Assembly (NCBI GenBank): GCA_028690055.1
Contig: JAQVBZ010000001.1
Coordinates: 84,452-136,477 of the forward strand
Length of the DNA: 52,026 nucleotides
Origin: Minisyncoccota bacterium
GTDB taxonomy: Bacteria; Patescibacteriota; Minisyncoccia; JAHIHE01; JAGLIN01
Direction: 5' to 3'
The notes beneath the pieces are model-generated. The model worked only from the letters and a program-made list of their open reading frames with translations. It ran no database searches and had not been told where the DNA came from. This document shows positions 34,067 through 42,132 of the stretch, one piece after another. Position 1 is the first letter of the stretch. Each line of letters starts with the position of its first letter. The translations under genes were made by a program, and so were the position numbers.

Positions 34067-35380
34067 ATGCTAAAAAGAATATCGGGAATCGTCGGTTTTT
34101 TCGCTATCTTGGCAATCATCGCGCCGTCCATATCTGTGGCTGACGCGCCCGCTGTTGATCAAAAGTCACAGTGGCAGTATTATAAAGACATCAGCGTTGT
34201 CGGCAGTCCCGAAGAGGGGGAGCTGGCAAAAGTGACGCTTGATCAAGAAGTGTTCGGATCGTCCAAAAAAGATTTGCGGGATTTGCGGGTGGTGGATAGG
34301 GAAGGATATGACGTGCCTTATAAACTGATTGTGGATCACGGCACCTTCAGTAAAGAAAATATTTATTCGGTCCGTGTCGTGAATAATACGTATGATGCGG
34401 CAGGCGGCTGCAACAGCTTTATTGTCGATTTCGGACAGGGCGGATCATTGAACAGTTCTCTCAACGTCATTACCGAATCGGAGAATTTCAAACGCACGGT
34501 GGAGATTTCGGGGAGTGACGATATGTCATCGTGGAGCGTACTGAAAGCGGACGGCTACATTTATGACTATACCGAGCGCGCCGGTGACTTCAAGGCTCAG
34601 GACACCTCCGTGGATTATCCATAGAACTCTTTCCGCTACGTCAGGGTAAAGATATTTACCGGTGGGGAAACGCCTCTCGTAATCAGTGGTACACAGGTTT
34701 CCACGATCACTACCAAGGAGAAACAGGAAATTGTTTTGGATCTGTCTTACGAAGTGAAAGAAAATATCGAAAAAAAGACGACTGAAGTCATCGTCGATCT
34801 GGCAAAGAATGGCTGGCCGACCAGCGGCATATCTCTATCTGCCACGGACAAAAATTTCAATCGGAAATTTACAGTTTACGAAAGTGGCGACAAGTCCTCT
34901 TGGCAAAGCGTCGGGCAGGATTATATATACAATTATGATACTCCGAAATATGTCGGAGCCAATCTGAACATCAATTACAGAGAAACAAGCAAACGATATT
35001 TGAAAATAGAGATCGTGAATTTTGACGACAAGCCGATTTCGATTACCGGGCTGTCCACTAAGACCATTTTGCGCAGCATCGTTTTTCAGTACGGTTCGAA
35101 TCCCGCAGAGAAAGTGTACAGATTATTCTACGGTAATCCCAAGGCGAATTTTCCGCAATATGATTTGGAAAAGTTTTTCTCTTATCTGGATACCGGCAAA
35201 TATTACGGCTCCGCACTTTCCGCTCAGCAAGCTAACCCCTATTACTCGCAAGAAGCTTCGCCTGTAGCGCCGCTAAGTGAAAGGATTCCTTATCTGGTAC
35301 CCGGCGCTTTGGTTTTGGCGATTATCCTGATGGGTTTGGTAGTGGTCAGGTTTATGAAGAAAGTCGGTGCGGAGAAATAG
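34067..35380 (+). pseudogene. DUF3999-like membrane-anchored protein interrupted by TAG
   Basis: From ATG 34067 (MLKRISGIVGFFAILAIIA, a signal or anchor helix) the frame reads through LRDLRVVDREGYDVPYKLIV, typical of DUF3999, and a discoidin-like segment (TVEISGSDDMSSWSVLK). TAG at 34622-34624 follows, and the same frame then continues NSFRYVRVKIFTGGE to 35380. The second half repeats the discoidin-like pattern (FTVYESGDKSSWQSVG) and ends in a membrane helix (YLVPGALVLAIILMGLVVV). A single substitution separates it from an intact gene of 437 codons. It lies 16 bases downstream of the broken DUF2339 gene, its usual partner. Confidence 0.8.
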
Positions 35381-35493
35381 GACCTTCATGTCGGGACTTA
35401 TGATTCCTTAGTATCTAGCTCCGGTTACTGGGATGGTAATCAAATGAGTCGCACCCGATATCGACAACTATTTTTTTATTAATAAAAACAAAT

Positions 35494-36858
35494 ATGAAAA
35501 AGTTGTTACTCGCTCTTGCATTTTTATTCGCCTGCCCTGCTTCCGCTTCCACGATTGCGGAAGGTGCAATCGTTAAAACTGCGGATAATACGGATGTCTA
35601 TATTATCAAATATAACGCCGGCAATCAGTATAAAAGGTTGGTCCTGAATCCTCAGGTTTTTCAAAGCTACGGACATTTGAAATGGGAAAATCTTTTAACA
35701 GTTTCCCAATCTGAACTGGACTCTTTCGTGAACTCGGATTTAGTGAGAGTCGATGGTTATGCCGATATCTATCAATTGGTCTCGGAGGGGGATGTTGGAG
35801 GAAAATATCAGATCACGTCCACTGTCGGTTACGATTTGAACTCCGTCTATACAATCAATTCGGTTGATTTTGGAAACTATGAAGAAAAGGGTGTTCGGGG
35901 TGCTAAAGAAAATAGCGTTGCCGATGTTTATACCGGGAGTTATGACCAAGGCAACTATATTTATGGAGCTGCTATGAATCTTGCCTGGAATGAGATGGCA
36001 GAGAATATCGTGCACGAAACGCCCAAATTTTATACGCAAGACCCCGCTGCGTTGGATTTCATATCAAAATTCAATTTTGCTCCCTTTACCAAAAAGGATC
36101 TCGACGAGGAAAGCTATTATATAAAAAGTGGCTTCGGCCAAGAGACTATAACAACTATCAACCAGGAAAGCAAACAGAAATTTCCAACCAAAAGTTTCCC
36201 GGATCTCGACTTTGCGCTTGCTCCGGAAGATTTTATCTCCTATGCCTATTTTCTGAAGGAAGTGGAATATCTCGAACCGTTCACAACGGATGATATAATA
36301 TTCAATGGCGAACAAGTGAAGGGATTTTTCGCAGAAACAACGGCACAAAAAGATAACATCCAAATATTAAACTATACAGACCGAGACCATTTTTTAGTGA
36401 AAATCAAGTTGAAGGATAACAGCGATGAGATATTTCTGGCGAAAGGCATGGATATGGACAACCCCGCATATGCCGTGGGCCAGATTAACGAAGATAATAA
36501 AGAAGGCTTGACATCTTTAGGCAGAGATGACGTTTTCAGTATGCCGGAGGTTCATTTAGACTATTCAAGAACTTACGATGAACTTGTCGGCCTCTCTTTC
36601 CAGAATGGAGATGTTGCGGGGTATTCCATCGGCGCAATGTTTGAAAACATCAAGTTCGACATAGACAACAAAGGCGCCAGGGTTGAAAATGAGGCGGGAA
36701 TCATAGGAACCACATCAATGCCCGTAGAGCCCGTAGAAAGAAAGTTTATCGTCTTGGACAAACCCTTTTGGGTTGTGATGAAAAGAACAGACAGTCAAAA
36801 TCCGTATTTTATCCTAGGGGTTAACAACTCTTCTTTGTTGGAGGAAGCTACTGAATAG
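35494..36858 (+). CDS. Secreted serpin-like protein with N-terminal CPR-type domain
   Basis: 454 residues with signal peptide MKKLLLALAFLFACPASAS. Residues 20-125 form a domain (AIVKTADNTDVYIIKYNAGN, LVLNPQVFQSYGHLKWENLL) of a kind I recall as frequent in Patescibacteria secreted proteins. From about 155 the sequence follows the serpin fold: NLAWNEMAENI, later MPEVHLDYSRTYDELVGLSF, a hinge-like NKGARVENEAGIIGTTSMPV and a C-terminal KFIVLDKPFWVVMKR with YFILGVNN, like the final serpin strands. Serpins trap serine or cysteine proteases. The hinge is not the Ala-rich inhibitory type, so inhibition is uncertain. The gene is intact and stands alone. Confidence 0.55.
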   Translation: MKKLLLALAFLFACPASASTIAEGAIVKTADNTDVYIIKYNAGNQYKRLVLNPQVFQSYGHLKWENLLTVSQSELDSFVNSDLVRVDGYADIYQLVSEGDVGGKYQITSTVGYDLNSVYTINSVDFGNYEEKGVRGAKENSVADVYTGSYDQGNYIYGAAMNLAWNEMAENIVHETPKFYTQDPAALDFISKFNFAPFTKKDLDEESYYIKSGFGQETITTINQESKQKFPTKSFPDLDFALAPEDFISYAYFLKEVEYLEPFTTDDIIFNGEQVKGFFAETTAQKDNIQILNYTDRDHFLVKIKLKDNSDEIFLAKGMDMDNPAYAVGQINEDNKEGLTSLGRDDVFSMPEVHLDYSRTYDELVGLSFQNGDVAGYSIGAMFENIKFDIDNKGARVENEAGIIGTTSMPVEPVERKFIVLDKPFWVVMKRTDSQNPYFILGVNNSSLLEEATE

Positions 36859-36980
36859 GCTGGCACTTTGCATTAAAGCCATGACGTGGCTTGTTTTAGC
36901 CTCTATCCTATTATGGGTCCTTGTCTGACCCATCTGCGCTTACCGTAGCATATTTAATCCCCATGGGTTTGGTTTTAAGA

Positions 36981-37026
36981 TTCCCCTCTCGAGAGGGGAA
37001 GAGCCGTTATAGCGATAGCTATAACG
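36981..37026. repeat. Two perfect palindromes in a gene-free gap
   Basis: TTCCCCTCTCGAGAGGGGAA (36981-37000) is a perfect 20-base palindrome, and CGTTATAGC-GATA-GCTATAACG (37005-37026) follows five bases later. A related CCCCCTCGAGAGGAG lies at about 37168. The gap 36859-37200 contains no gene. These may belong to a small repeat spanning 36960-37190. Confidence 0.6.
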
Positions 37027-37200
37027 TTGCGAGGGGTGTGTTGAATCGGCAAATTACTAATGATTCACGTCTTATAAACGCAATCTCCTATGGGATGTAG
37101 AAGTTATGAGTCACAGACCGTCCCCACACACCCCGCGCGAAAACAACGCTACTCTTATGTTGGCATCACCCCCCTCGAGAGGAGAATCGAAATACACGAA

Positions 37201-37244
37201 AAACAACCCTCTTGTTGGGGTTGTTTTTGTTTTTGTGGTATGAT
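37201..37244 (+). promoter_or_regulatory. Terminator-promoter module, copy 1
   Basis: Hairpin AAACAACCC / GGGTTGTTT followed by T-rich sequence (a terminator). Overlapping it is TTGGGG (37215-37220), an 18-base spacer TTGTTTTTGTTTTTGTGG, and TATGAT (37239-37244). The same module occurs at 39301 and 39758. Between it and the DUF2130 gene (120 bases) lie a run of As then Gs (37305-37320) flanked by inverted TGATACAAA / TTTGTATCA (37293-37338). Confidence 0.6.
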
Positions 37245-37365
37245 TGGGGTAATTGGACGGGGCGGTGGTATAAGATATAAAAACGGAGAAACTGATACAA
37301 ACTTAAAAAAAAGGGGGGGGTGAAAAGATTTTGTATCATCTGATATTTTTTAGCGAACTTAAACT

Positions 37366-38631
37366 ATGAACAATATGCCTAGCGATGAACAGAAGATAAA
37401 ATGTCCGGGGTGCGGGGAGTTGATTTCTATCGATTCTGTCATTACCGGTCAGGTCGAAGAGAAAATCCGCAAAGAGATGGCGGTCGAGCAGAAGGCTCAG
37501 GCGGAAAAACTGGAGAAGCAGAAAGAAGAATTGCGGACCAAGGAACTCCAATTGTCGGAAAAAATCAAAGCGGCGGATATCGAGGTTAATAAAAAAGTGG
37601 CCGATAGACTTGCCGAAGAAAAAGTTCTCCTGTGGAAGAAGGCTTTGGCCGAAGCGGAAAAGAACAAGTCCGCCGAGATGCAGATGTTGGAAGGACAGCT
37701 CAAAGACAAGGACGAAAAATTGCGACTCGCCAACGAGAAAGAATTATCGATTCGAAAAGAGAAGAATCTTCTGGAAGAAGACAAGAAGAATTTCGAGCTG
37801 GAGAAACAAAGACAGCTGGACGAAGAGAGGGTGAAGATAGTCGAAGAGGCGAGCAAGAAAGCGGCCGAAGAGCAGCGATGGCAGATCGCACAACTGAAAA
37901 AGCAAATCAATGATGCCAATATCGCCAACGAAACTCTGAAGAGAAAGCTGGAGCAAGGTTCCCAACAGACTCAAGGTGAAGTGATGGAATTGGCGCTGGA
38001 AGAAATATTGAAAGCGGAATTTCCTATGGACGAAATCGTGCCCGTACCGAAAGGCGTGAACGGAGCCGACATCATCCAAAAAGTACGCGACAGGTCCGGG
38101 TGTCTGTGCGGGCAGATCGTGTGGGAATCGAAGAAGACCAAAAATTGGACCGAGGGCTGGATCCCGAAACTGAAAGACGACCAGCGCGCCATCAAGGCCG
38201 AGCTGGCAGTGATCGTGTCCGCCGTTTTGCCGGACGATATCAAGAGCTTTAAATATCGCGACGGTGTCTGGGTGTGCGACATCAAACTTACCGTCTCTCT
38301 GGCCACGGCACTCCGGGCCACTTTGGAAGCAGTGAATCGTGAAAAGATGATGGCAGTCGGCAAGAACGAAAAGATGGACGTCATCTACACTTATCTGACC
38401 GGTGTGGAATTCCGGCAAAGAGTGGAAGCGATCGTCGAAGCTTTTTCCAATATGAAAAACGGACTGGAAAAAGAAAAAATGGCCTACCAAAAAATCTGGG
38501 CGGAAAGGGACAAGCAAATCCAGAAAGTGATCAATAACACCGTCGGCTTATACGGAGACCTGAGCGGACTTGCACCACTGCAGGAAATCAAGACTTTGGA
38601 GCTGGGGGATGGGGAAGATGAAGAGGAATAA
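37366..38631 (+). CDS. DUF2130 domain protein with long coiled coil
   Basis: 421 residues. A CPGCGELI motif (13-20) starts the protein, a highly charged coiled coil spans roughly 28-215, and the DUF2130 domain follows (NGADIIQKVRDRSG, GQIVWESKKTKNW, DIKLTVSLATALRATLEAVN). The WESKKTKNW segment, with an Asp some 15 residues before ExK, resembles the core of PD-(D/E)XK nucleases; this is inference. Similar proteins are widespread in bacteria without a proven role. It is monocistronic behind terminator-promoter module copy 1. ATG 37366 has no Shine-Dalgarno; a second Met follows at residue 4. Confidence 0.85.
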   Translation: MNNMPSDEQKIKCPGCGELISIDSVITGQVEEKIRKEMAVEQKAQAEKLEKQKEELRTKELQLSEKIKAADIEVNKKVADRLAEEKVLLWKKALAEAEKNKSAEMQMLEGQLKDKDEKLRLANEKELSIRKEKNLLEEDKKNFELEKQRQLDEERVKIVEEASKKAAEEQRWQIAQLKKQINDANIANETLKRKLEQGSQQTQGEVMELALEEILKAEFPMDEIVPVPKGVNGADIIQKVRDRSGCLCGQIVWESKKTKNWTEGWIPKLKDDQRAIKAELAVIVSAVLPDDIKSFKYRDGVWVCDIKLTVSLATALRATLEAVNREKMMAVGKNEKMDVIYTYLTGVEFRQRVEAIVEAFSNMKNGLEKEKMAYQKIWAERDKQIQKVINNTVGLYGDLSGLAPLQEIKTLELGDGEDEEE

Positions 38632-38642
38632 TAATTTCTCTT

Positions 38643-38672
38643 TGTCATTCCCGTGCAGACGGGAATCCAGGA
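38643..38672. repeat. Half of the TGTCATTCC intergenic repeat
   Basis: TGTCATTCCCGTGCAGACGG followed by GAATCC is a CCCGT/ACGGG hairpin equivalent to one end of the larger elements. No matching right end is seen before the next gene. The rest of the gap 38632-38967 holds the promoter at 38849. Confidence 0.5.
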
Positions 38673-38848
38673 TAGGTCGCATAAAAGAAGCATTGAAGAT
38701 ATAGTACAATATAAAAAAATAAATTCAAACGATTGAGTCATTTGGTGTTGAAATAATAGATTTCCGCCAGAGTTTATGCTCGTTCCCAGAGAAGAGAGTG
38801 ACAAACCATTATTCCTCTTGTTTTTTCTTTATCAGAAAACTATTGCCC

Positions 38849-38877
38849 TTTACAAAAGCTGTAAAAAGGTCTACAAT
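38849..38877 (+). promoter_or_regulatory. Promoter with a repeated box in the leader
   Basis: TTTACA (38849-38854), a 17-base spacer, and TACAAT (38872-38877). The leader to the small gene at 38968 contains TAGCGATATT twice (38906-38915 and 38940-38949), 34 bases apart, the second just before the ribosome site. Confidence 0.65.
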
Positions 38878-38967
38878 TAAAGGTTATTTTTATCAATTGC
38901 ATAAATAGCGATATTTGGTAGAATTCTTTTTGATAAAAGTAGCGATATTAAGGTAGGAGGGAATATC

Positions 38968-39240
38968 ATAACAATAGATCAACGCAGAATAGAGGAAGCG
39001 GTAGAAGAGTATAGAAGAGGTGAAAGAGCCTTGATTCTAGTCGAGCATACCGATGGCTTCAGGCTGTTTCCAGAGAGGAATAGACTGGTAGATCTTCAGA
39101 TTGAGGGTAGTGATATAAGCCGCAAGGTTCCCCTTGAAGAGACAAAGGAGCTAAAGGGAAGCCCCTCTTGTCTAAACAAAAAGGCTATAACAGCTTTTTT
39201 GGATCTGCTAGAATTAAAAACGACGAATGAGGAAGGTTAA
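38968..39240 (+). CDS. Small protein (90 residues) with apparent ATA start
   Basis: The frame upstream of the first usable TTG (39031) is clearly coding: (M)TIDQRRIEEAVEEYRRGE, then ALILVEHTDGFRLFPERN. It is preceded by GTAGGAGGG seven bases before ATA at 38968 (ATC at 38965 is also in frame). No ATG, GTG or TTG suits that ribosome site. The protein is charged, with a helical start and a beta stretch LILVEHTDGFRLF; no family is recognised. It has its own promoter with a duplicated leader box. The next gene follows a terminator-promoter module. Confidence 0.5.
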   Translation: MTIDQRRIEEAVEEYRRGERALILVEHTDGFRLFPERNRLVDLQIEGSDISRKVPLEETKELKGSPSCLNKKAITAFLDLLELKTTNEEG

Positions 39241-39300
39241 TCATCATCTTCCTCTTAAATTTTCTAAGTTTATAAATCATCTTGTAGGTTTAGAAGAAAA

Positions 39301-39344
39301 AATAACCCTCTGAATTGGGGTTGTTTTTGTTTTTGTGGTATGAT
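39301..39344 (+). promoter_or_regulatory. Terminator-promoter module, copy 2
   Basis: AATAACCC / GGGTTGTT hairpin, then TTGGGG (39315-39320), the same 18-base spacer as copy 1, and TATGAT (39339-39344). It lies 30 bases upstream of the ATG at 39374. Identity with copy 1 covers about 30 bases. Confidence 0.6.
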
Positions 39345-39373
39345 TATTCCAATAAAACATTACCATCATATTT

Positions 39374-39676
39374 ATGCAATCATATATCATCAGAAAATCT
39401 CCCGGACTCCATCAGGAGCATCGAGAAGTCGCAAGGCTAACAGTCGACGACGAGGGCAAAGTCTTGTATGACCTGATAATCCTCGATAACGACGTGGAGC
39501 GAGTACTCTCGCAAGCGCAAATCGCAGGAGGCCTTTACTGTCTTGTTCCTTTCCGGGAAGAAAAAAACGGGGCTGTTATTCTGGGACAGAAGGAAATCTT
39601 CGTAAAGACGACGGATGCGGATTTTATGGAGGCTATCGAGTTCAATCTCAAGTCAGGGCTTGTTGATAGGGATTAG
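39374..39676 (+). CDS. Small protein of unknown function (100 residues)
   Basis: ATG 39374 gives MQSYIIRKSPGLHQEHREV, a mixed alpha/beta protein with GKVLYDLIILDNDVERVLSQ and KEIFVKTTDADFMEAIEFNL. It has no Cys, membrane segment or known motif. It lies immediately behind terminator-promoter module copy 2 and is followed by a hairpin repeat and copy 3, so it is a single-gene transcript. No family is recognised. Confidence 0.6.
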   Translation: MQSYIIRKSPGLHQEHREVARLTVDDEGKVLYDLIILDNDVERVLSQAQIAGGLYCLVPFREEKNGAVILGQKEIFVKTTDADFMEAIEFNLKSGLVDRD

Positions 39677-39692
39677 GGGAGGCTTCTGCATC

Positions 39693-39725
39693 GGACAGCG
39701 GCGCGGGTTAAAACTCGCTACTCCA
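39693..39725. repeat. Hairpin repeat (GCGGGTT-AA-AACTCGC), second copy
   Basis: GGACAGCGGCGCGGGTTAAA followed by ACTCGCTACTCCA. Stem GCGGGTT pairs with AACTCGC (one G-T). It has the same geometry and flanks as 11550-11654 and 48001-48035. Confidence 0.6.
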
Positions 39726-39757
39726 AAATACTATGGTTTTTGTCCTCTAGCTCGCCA

Positions 39758-39801
39758 AAAACAACCTTTAATTGGGGTTGTTTTTGTTTTTATGCTATGA
39801 T
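39758..39801 (+). promoter_or_regulatory. Terminator-promoter module, copy 3
   Basis: AAAACAACC / GGTTGTTTT hairpin around TTTAATTGG, with TTGGGG (39772-39777), an 18-base spacer ending TATGC, and TATGAT (39796-39801), 28 bases before ATG 39829. Confidence 0.6.
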
Positions 39802-39828
39802 TATTTTAATAAATCATCAATTAAAAAA

Positions 39829-40302
39829 ATGGATAACGTAGATTTTGCTAAAAGCTTGATTAAGGGTAGAATTGCGGAAACAATATTTGCTCAGATGCTC
39901 AGGGGAACGAAAGAGTTCACAGTCTTGGAGTTTGGTTATGAAAAGATTATTCCCGAACTTGTGCAACAAGGGTATATCGAGAATAGAGATACTATTAATA
40001 TCTTGAGAACTGCTCCGGACTTTGCGGTAATAAATCGAAAAACAAAAACAGTTAGGCTAATCGAGGTAAAATATGAGCGAACCATAAGTCCTAAGTTCGT
40101 TTTGGGACATGCAAAAAAGATGAGCCAATCCTGGAATCCTTCCTATCTGTTTGTCGCCACTTTGGATGGTTTTTATTTCGATGAGATTAGTGAAATAATA
40201 AAAAACAACGGTGATATTTCCCCGTTAAGACATCCTCAGATAAGTGATGAAATACAGGGTAAATATATAGAGATACTGAGAGATTTTGAGAGAAATAATT
40301 AA
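39829..40302 (+). CDS. PD-(D/E)XK nuclease-like protein
   Basis: 157 residues from ATG 39829; the longer frame from 39772 would start inside the promoter module. The pattern KGRIAETIFAQML (Glu17), APDFAVINRKTKTVRLIEVKY (Asp64, Glu79-Val-Lys81, written here without its last residues) and a Gln-containing helix FVLGHAKKMSQSW is that of a minimal PD-(D/E)XK nuclease fold, as in archaeal Holliday-junction resolvases and small restriction enzymes. It lies 21 bases upstream of the DpnI-like gene and is probably co-transcribed, so it may assist that enzyme. The substrate is unknown. Confidence 0.65.
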   Translation: MDNVDFAKSLIKGRIAETIFAQMLRGTKEFTVLEFGYEKIIPELVQQGYIENRDTINILRTAPDFAVINRKTKTVRLIEVKYERTISPKFVLGHAKKMSQSWNPSYLFVATLDGFYFDEISEIIKNNGDISPLRHPQISDEIQGKYIEILRDFERNN

Positions 40303-40323
40303 TGGTGCAATTATTAAGTATCT

Positions 40324-41094
40324 ATGAATATTAAATTCAACACTAAGCTTGCAGAAAAATATCATAGTCCGTCTCAAATTGCTAGAGTTCTGACTGAGGA
40401 TTGGGCAAAAAGAGAAGCTTATTGTCCTCAATGCGGGGAGAAGATTTGGGAATATGAAAATAATAGACCTGTCGCTGATTTTTATTGCGCAAAATGCAAA
40501 GAAGATTATGAACTTAAATCAAAGAATGGAAACTCTGGAAAGAAAATTAATGATGGAACTTATTCGACCATGATAGAAAGGTTGAATGCCAAAAATAATC
40601 CTAATTTCTTTTTCTTAAATTATAGTTCTAGCGATTGGGAAGTTAAGAATCTAATCGTCATCCCAAAACATTTTTTTGTGCCAAGTATTATTGAGAAGAG
40701 GAAACCTCTTCTTCCGCCTGCGAGAAGATCCGGTTGGATCGGTTGTAATATTCTTATGGGAGGTATACCTGAGAGGGGTAAAATCTTTTATATTAAAGAT
40801 GGGAAGGCGGTATCTCAAAATAAAGTTTTGGACCAGTGGCAAAAAACACTTTTTCTGCGTGAGATTGGAGAGAACGATTCGAAAGGATGGATATTGGATA
40901 TAATGCAATGCATCGATAAATTGGGCGCGCAAGAATTTACACTTTCCGAAATATATGCGTTTGAAGATACTCTAGCTAGAAAGTATCCTCGGAATAACTT
41001 TATCAAGGATAAAATTCGTCAGCAATTGCAAATCTTGAGGGACAGGGGGTACCTGGAATTTTCAGGAAGGGGAAAATACAAATTAGTTACGTAG
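40324..41094 (+). CDS. DpnI-like methyl-directed type II restriction endonuclease
   Basis: 256 residues, nearly the length of DpnI. It has N-terminal zinc ribbon CPQC (34-37) and CAKC (55-58), catalytic core VADFYC (Asp52) and YELKSK (Glu63-Leu-Lys65), then KINDGTYSTMIERL, NPNFFFLNYSS and RRSGWIGCNILMGGIP. It ends in a winged-helix domain (QQLQILRDRGYLEFSGRGKY), all in DpnI order. DpnI cuts GATC only when adenine is methylated, so no modification partner is needed and the host must lack that methylation. ATG 40324 has no strong ribosome site. The gene looks complete. Confidence 0.88.
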   Translation: MNIKFNTKLAEKYHSPSQIARVLTEDWAKREAYCPQCGEKIWEYENNRPVADFYCAKCKEDYELKSKNGNSGKKINDGTYSTMIERLNAKNNPNFFFLNYSSSDWEVKNLIVIPKHFFVPSIIEKRKPLLPPARRSGWIGCNILMGGIPERGKIFYIKDGKAVSQNKVLDQWQKTLFLREIGENDSKGWILDIMQCIDKLGAQEFTLSEIYAFEDTLARKYPRNNFIKDKIRQQLQILRDRGYLEFSGRGKYKLVT

Positions 41095-41154
41095 TCTTAG
41101 AAATTACTTTATAAAACATTGCATATTTATTTTCCGTTACAGAGCCGACCTTTT

Positions 41155-41258
41155 TGTCATTCCGCAGCGAAGCGGAGGAATCCCTTCATTACAACTAAAC
41201 TTTAAATAGGAATTATTATTCTAATTATATTGTTAAAGGGGTCCTTACGAGGATGACA
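41155..41258. repeat. Intergenic inverted-repeat element
   Basis: TGTCATTCCGCAGCGAAGCG followed by GAGGAATCCC at the left and GGGGTCCTTACGAGGATGACA at the right (written split: GGGGTCCTTACGAGG, ATGACA). It lies between the DpnI-like gene and the next promoter. Confidence 0.7.
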
Positions 41259-41332
41259 AATTGTGCGTATTATTGCAGGACTGGGTGTTTTTAGGAATGA
41301 TTTAGTCCGGTGTTTTTTATCTAGGAAATTAG

Positions 41333-41368
41333 TTGACAATAGTTTTAAATCGATCAAGAATTGATCAA
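41333..41368 (+). promoter_or_regulatory. Promoter with overlapping palindromic operator
   Basis: TTGACA (41333-41338), a 17-base spacer, and AAGAAT (41356-41361). A 6-3-6 palindrome GATCAA-GAA-TTGATC (41352-41366) covers the -10 box, a typical place for a repressor site. Confidence 0.5.
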
Positions 41369-41395
41369 GGTAACAAATTAATCCTTGATAAATTT

Positions 41396-41866
41396 ATGAA
41401 AATAAATAGAGATTTAGCTATTCGGATTCTGAAATATCGAGATCAGCATAAAGATTTTTATTTTCCGTTTTTGGTTATGAGCAAAGAGTATTCTGACGAA
41501 GACGAAGATTTTGTAGAAGTGGAACCAAACGAATGGGGGATGATTGAGGATGATGCTATATATCAGACTTTTGAACTGTGGGAAAATCTGCAGGATTTAA
41601 GAGAAGGGACAGATGAATTTCTTGCAAGAGGTTTTATTGAAGAGATTGTTGGGCATTCTCTTGAAAGGCACATTTATGCTCTTGCAAAAAATTATCGTAA
41701 GGAATGGCAAGAGGAACTATGGAAAAGTGATAGAATCGAAGAATACGGATTGAATGAATTCATCGGCGGAAAGGTAGACGCGTATGAGGATTGTTTATAT
41801 TTGATTAGAAAATACCGCGGTGTTTCTGACGATAAGAATTCAATATTCATAAATTATGAAAAATAA
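41396..41866 (+). CDS. Small acidic protein of unknown function (156 residues)
   Basis: ATG 41396 (MKINRDLAIRILKYRDQHKD) is preferred because the upstream TTG at 41333 is the -35 box. The protein is acidic and helical, with PFLVMSKEYSDEDEDFVEVE, FELWENLQDLREG and EFIGGKVDAYEDCLYLIRKY. The N-terminal pattern MKINRDLAIRILKYRD... resembles DUF2513-like or phage-type small proteins, but no family can be named with confidence. It overlaps the next zinc-ribbon gene by 11 bases, so the two are translated together. Its AT-rich composition is consistent with recent acquisition. Confidence 0.55.
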   Translation: MKINRDLAIRILKYRDQHKDFYFPFLVMSKEYSDEDEDFVEVEPNEWGMIEDDAIYQTFELWENLQDLREGTDEFLARGFIEEIVGHSLERHIYALAKNYRKEWQEELWKSDRIEEYGLNEFIGGKVDAYEDCLYLIRKYRGVSDDKNSIFINYEK

Positions 41867-42071
41867 CACTAAACAGCCCAAAGTATATATCTGTAAATTT
41901 TGTAAAGAGGCAAGTGACAGTGTTGGTATCGCTCGAAAGGAGGTGCGTTATTATCGTGTGGATTTAGATACGAAGCAATGGGAGGATTATTTTGGAAGTG
42001 AAGACGTTGGGTCAGAAGAGTTCTTCTGTGTAAATTGTAATAAGAAAATTGATGATTTTGAATTGGAGTAG
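41856..42071 (+). CDS. Small zinc-ribbon protein
   Basis: 71 residues with ICKFCKEA (CxxC) and FFCVNCNKKI (CxxC), 45 residues apart, the spacing of a single zinc ribbon. Between them lies VRYYRVDLDTKQWEDYFGSE. Such proteins often bind nucleic acid or a protein partner. It overlaps the preceding gene (ATG 41856 before its stop at 41866), indicating coupling. The function is unknown. Confidence 0.6.
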   Translation: MKNNTKQPKVYICKFCKEASDSVGIARKEVRYYRVDLDTKQWEDYFGSEDVGSEEFFCVNCNKKIDDFELE

Positions 42072-42132
42072 CTCGGTATAATCCAATCTGCCAGTTCTAT
42101 TATTGTTCGCTATAATCATTTAAGCTAATTTT

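Noticed and set aside
37305-37320. A-run/G-run as phase-variation tract of the DUF2130 gene
   Set aside because: It lies about 45 bases before the start codon and outside the promoter boxes, so a length change would not alter the frame; an effect on the leader is possible but unsupported.
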